In this document: piece by piece, positions 50,855 to 53,498 of the stretch
Numbering within the stretch: the stretch's first letter is position 1
How the letters are laid out: each line of letters starts with the position of its first letter
Source of the DNA: a virus
Strand: one strand, 5' to 3'
Length of the DNA stretch: 53,498 nt
IMG/VR virus record: IMGVR_UViG_3300031857_000256
Coordinates: 1 to 53,498 of that record
The notes under the pieces: generated by a model
What the model was told of the DNA's origin: nothing
Seen by the model: the letters and a program-made list of their open reading frames with translations, nothing else
Databases searched by the model: none
Made by a program: the position numbers and the translations under genes

Positions 50855-52729
50855 ATGCCAACATTATTAGAATTATTTAAAACACAAAGAATATCGGAAG
50901 GAACTAATGCCGGAAAAACGGTAGAAGAAGCATACTCTGTCCAAAATAGTAAAGATGTTCAGATACAAACTACCAATCCAATATTACAACCACTTACTGA
51001 AAAAATAAATAAAAGAAGAAAAGATACTATACGATTAAAAGAAACTCGTTTAGAAGAAGAAACCGCAGGATTGAAAGCATTTGGTGATACTGCAAAACTT
51101 GTTCTTTATGGTGGTGATTATTTCAGAATTATCAATGGTACAACTCGTTCTAAACAATTAATGTTAAGAAGTATAGGAGCAAGTGGTGCTGGATTGGCCG
51201 ATAGTCTAACCGATAAAATTGGTAGTGCGGTAGGAAATTTAGTAGGTGATAAAATTTCAAATTTATTTTTAAAAAAAGAAGATAGAGTACCACCAAAACT
51301 TGATACTAGAGCATTGGGTACTGATATATTAGCGGATGTTGCTAGTAGAACATTGGGTAGACTTTTACCAGAACCGATGATACCTTCAAAAGTTGCGGAA
51401 GAATTTGAAAAAGGTAGAGCAAAAAAAGAGCAGGATTTTATCCATGAGTATGATATTGATAAAAAAATCATACGATTAAAAAATAAAAAAGGAATACCCA
51501 AACTTATAGATGGTTTATTGAAAAATAATAAAGACATAATGGGTCAGACTAAGGATGTTTTAATGTCCACCGCCGGCACTATTGCAGGGGGATTAGTTGC
51601 TGGTGGTATTGGTAAATTGAGCAGTTTGATTTTTAATAAAAGAAAAAATAAAAAAGGTGGAAGTAATCAAACCACACAACCAACAACATCAACGGGATTC
51701 AAATGGTCATCTGACCAACCATATTCGGCAAAACGTAATATAGCAACATTAAAAAATCCGGAACCATTTGATAGAAACGATTTATCTACTGTATTTTTAG
51801 AAGCTAAAATATCAGCTTATGAATCTATTACTGGCCAACGAGTTCAGAGACCAGGAGAAGCGCCATTATCATTACAGTTTGGCCAAATTGCTCAAATTGG
51901 ACCAAATCCAATTTTAGAAAGTTTGAAGTCAGAGCCTATAAAATATTCCGATTATGATAGAATTACTAAAGAAAATAGATTTAAAAAGAGAGGTATGAGT
52001 GATGGAGCAGATGCTTTGAATATTATGAACAGTATAGTTTATAGTGGACAATCTGCGACATTAGATTCTGCAGGTAATAGTGCAGATAGTTATGATTATA
52101 TACCATTGAAATTCTATTCCATATACAACAATGAAACTTTACAATTTAGATGTACAATCGCAGATTTATCGGAAACATTTACTCCATCTTGGGAAACTAA
52201 TAAATTTATAGGTAATCCTTTTTCTTTTTACACATATAGTGGTATTGAAAGAAGTGTGACGTTTAGTTTTAAAGTATTTTCTTTAAACTTAATGGAGCAT
52301 CAATTTAATTGGGAAAGAATTAATGAATTAGCATCATACACATACCCACAGGACTATAAAGGAATAAGTGGTGCCGTTGTACCACCAATTTTAAAAATTA
52401 CAATTGGTAATTTATATAAAAATAAAGAATGTTTTATTGATAGCTTATCATATACGGTTGATGAAACTACTCCTTGGGAAATTGGTATGAATAAAAAATT
52501 AACATCACCAATTGTTCCTAAACTTTTTGGTGGATTTGTATATTCGGTGGATGAAAATAATCCGGCTGATGAATATAAGTTACCGATGATTATAAATGTG
52601 GAAATTACATTGAAATTTATTGAAGGAAGAAATAATACTTCACCAAATAGTATTCTATATGGATATACTGATTTTACGCCAAAAAATATTACTACACCAG
52701 ACCTAACCACAAATACATTTACAATTTAA
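50855..52729 (+). CDS. Baseplate-tail tube junction protein (gp48/gp54-like), 624 aa
   Basis: The ATG at 50855, one base after the tape measure stop, gives MPTLLELFKTQRISEG; an upstream ATG at 50804 lies within the tape measure gene and is rejected. Residues 1-300 are low in recognisable motifs, with a Gly/Ala-rich segment (GTIAGGLVAGGIGKL) and basic linkers. The C-terminal 190 residues have the features of tail-tube cap/initiator proteins: DYIPLKFYSIYNNETLQFRC, YSGIERSVTFSFKVFSLN, WERINELASYTYPQDYKG, PPILKITIGNLY and CFIDSLSYTVDETTPWEIG, ending with IINVEITLKFIEG. This beta domain with 'R-V-FSF', 'YP' and 'P--LKI--G' is shared by the gp48/gp54 group and related tube-baseplate adaptors. It is longer than T4 gp48 or gp54 (about 320-364 residues), so it may fuse roles. 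Confidence 0.65.
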   Translation: MPTLLELFKTQRISEGTNAGKTVEEAYSVQNSKDVQIQTTNPILQPLTEKINKRRKDTIRLKETRLEEETAGLKAFGDTAKLVLYGGDYFRIINGTTRSKQLMLRSIGASGAGLADSLTDKIGSAVGNLVGDKISNLFLKKEDRVPPKLDTRALGTDILADVASRTLGRLLPEPMIPSKVAEEFEKGRAKKEQDFIHEYDIDKKIIRLKNKKGIPKLIDGLLKNNKDIMGQTKDVLMSTAGTIAGGLVAGGIGKLSSLIFNKRKNKKGGSNQTTQPTTSTGFKWSSDQPYSAKRNIATLKNPEPFDRNDLSTVFLEAKISAYESITGQRVQRPGEAPLSLQFGQIAQIGPNPILESLKSEPIKYSDYDRITKENRFKKRGMSDGADALNIMNSIVYSGQSATLDSAGNSADSYDYIPLKFYSIYNNETLQFRCTIADLSETFTPSWETNKFIGNPFSFYTYSGIERSVTFSFKVFSLNLMEHQFNWERINELASYTYPQDYKGISGAVVPPILKITIGNLYKNKECFIDSLSYTVDETTPWEIGMNKKLTSPIVPKLFGGFVYSVDENNPADEYKLPMIINVEITLKFIEGRNNTSPNSILYGYTDFTPKNITTPDLTTNTFTI

Positions 52730-52741
52730 TAAAAAATAAAA

Positions 52742-53498
52742 ATGTCAGATAGCAACAATCGCCAACCCGCAACCCCAACAGTCGTACCAAAAAAGCCGTC
52801 TGGTAATACCGTTTTGTGGCAAGCATCTGATGGGAGTATGTATATTTTAACTGAAAACAATTTTGATGCAGTTTTAAAAGCGGAATATGGTGAAAAATAT
52901 AAAAGAGAAATTGCAGGATTGGTAACTAAAGAAACTTTAAACGCATTTTTATCTATAATAAAAAGTGTTCCAGGTGAAGGGGTAGCTGCAAACTTGGCTA
53001 TAACCGGTGTAAAAATTTTAGCAAAAGGCGTAGTTAGTACAATTGGCGATGCGGTAGCTGGTAAAGAAATTACTCCTGGTAGTGTTTCGTATAATATTTA
53101 TAGTGAACTTTTTAAGTTATCCAATTTTGCTGGGGGTGGCCCGGTAGGCGGTGAAGGGGCCATACCAAGTGCTTTAACTTCTGCATATAAATATAAAAAG
53201 TTCATTACTACCAAAGATCCTGGGTTTTCGAAAGTAGCTATTATTAAATTTGCACAAACAAAATATTCGGACGAACTAATCATAAAAGGTGAAATAGGAT
53301 TTTTTTCAATAGGAAAGCGAGCGGAAAAGGCAGTTATAACATATATAAAAAACAAACTAGGTCATAAACCAGGACATAGTGAAACCGCCGGAAAAAATAT
53401 CGAAGAATATGATATATCAAGTATTGCACAAAATTGGGACGGAACTGATTTGGAAAATTTTGATAGATTTATTGCACAAGGATATAATATCGGAGAGG
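52742..53498 (+). CDS. Unrecognised structural protein, 3' end beyond the window
   Basis: An ATG at 52742, 12 bases after the preceding stop, opens a frame of 252 codons that is still open at the window end. It begins MSDSNNRQPATPTVVPKKP, a flexible Pro/Thr-rich start, then VLWQASDGSMYILTENNFD and a long hydrophobic helical region (VAANLAITGVKILAKGVV), a glycine-rich turn (GGGPVGGEGAIPS), and a strand region FSKVAIIKFAQTKYSDELIIKGEIGFFSIGKR. No family recognised. The position after the gp48/gp54-like gene suggests another baseplate component such as a hub or wedge protein, or a lytic/puncturing factor, but nothing in the visible part decides this. Confidence 0.65.
   Translation, partial: MSDSNNRQPATPTVVPKKPSGNTVLWQASDGSMYILTENNFDAVLKAEYGEKYKREIAGLVTKETLNAFLSIIKSVPGEGVAANLAITGVKILAKGVVSTIGDAVAGKEITPGSVSYNIYSELFKLSNFAGGGPVGGEGAIPSALTSAYKYKKFITTKDPGFSKVAIIKFAQTKYSDELIIKGEIGFFSIGKRAEKAVITYIKNKLGHKPGHSETAGKNIEEYDISSIAQNWDGTDLENFDRFIAQGYNIGE

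Noticed and set aside
53098-53355. Minus-strand frame of 85 codons near the window end
   Set aside because: It lies opposite the open frame starting at 52742, which has better composition, spacing and direction.
1-53498. tRNA, rRNA, integrase, transposase or attachment-site features
   Set aside because: I saw no cloverleaf-like segment in the few intergenic gaps and no mobile-element protein; intergenic DNA is very short throughout.

Overview
The window is a stretch of the virion-structure region of a T4-related contractile-tailed phage (myovirus-type Caudoviricetes). The DNA is AT-rich, every supported gene is on the + strand, and the code is standard: all three stop codons are used, mostly TAA. 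Arginine is mostly AGA. Ribosome-binding sites are weak or A-rich at many starts. The host cannot be fixed from the sequence. The fibre architecture resembles that of marine and freshwater T4-like phages (cyanophage-type giant fibres); the low GC and poor Shine-Dalgarno signals would also suit a Bacteroidota host, but that is only a guess.

Layout. (1) 1-3547: the 3' end of a small tail-associated gene, an 876-residue modular fibre with collagen-like, SHAEG beta-roll and 15-residue solenoid repeats, and an unrecognised 191-residue protein. (2) 3618-7053: a tightly overlapping neck/tail-completion cassette (gp13-like, gp14-like, gp15-like) followed by two small proteins that share a module with the C-terminus of the gp15-like protein. 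(3) 7053-43622: a very large fibre block. Its three giant genes encode 4182, 3626 and 3217 residues and together occupy about 33 kb. Smaller genes between them encode beta-sandwich proteins, a PKD + leucine-rich-repeat protein and a tail-assembly-chaperone-like protein. (4) 43671-53498: a small structural protein, tail sheath (gp18-like), tail tube (gp19-like), a T4-baseplate-family protein with what looks like a frameshifted C-terminal extension, a small helical protein, the tape measure, a gp48/gp54-like baseplate-tube junction protein, and a truncated last gene.

How it fits together. Neck proteins close the head and cap the tail. Sheath, tube, tape measure and baseplate proteins make the contractile tail. 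The fibre genes, which sit between the gp15-like and gp18-like genes, supply long modular adhesins, one ending in a self-cleaving S74 chaperone. An octamer, TATTTATA, lies upstream of eight genes at apparent transcription-unit boundaries and is the best candidate for a late promoter element. Hairpin-plus-T-run terminators separate sheath, tube and chaperone units.

Most interesting points: two cupredoxin-like domains in giant fibre 2 keep a full H/C/H/M copper-ligand set, with a degenerate copy in fibre 1; the 22-copy CxRD repeat of fibre 1 is organised into five blocks whose first and last copies carry position-specific signatures; a T7 tract sits in a 29-nt overlap between two frames just upstream of the tape measure, as in tail-chaperone frameshift genes; FFG hinges recur about every 111 bp in a proline-free collagen-like shaft; and a small beta-sandwich protein has apparently received an inserted copy of the giant-fibre repeat.
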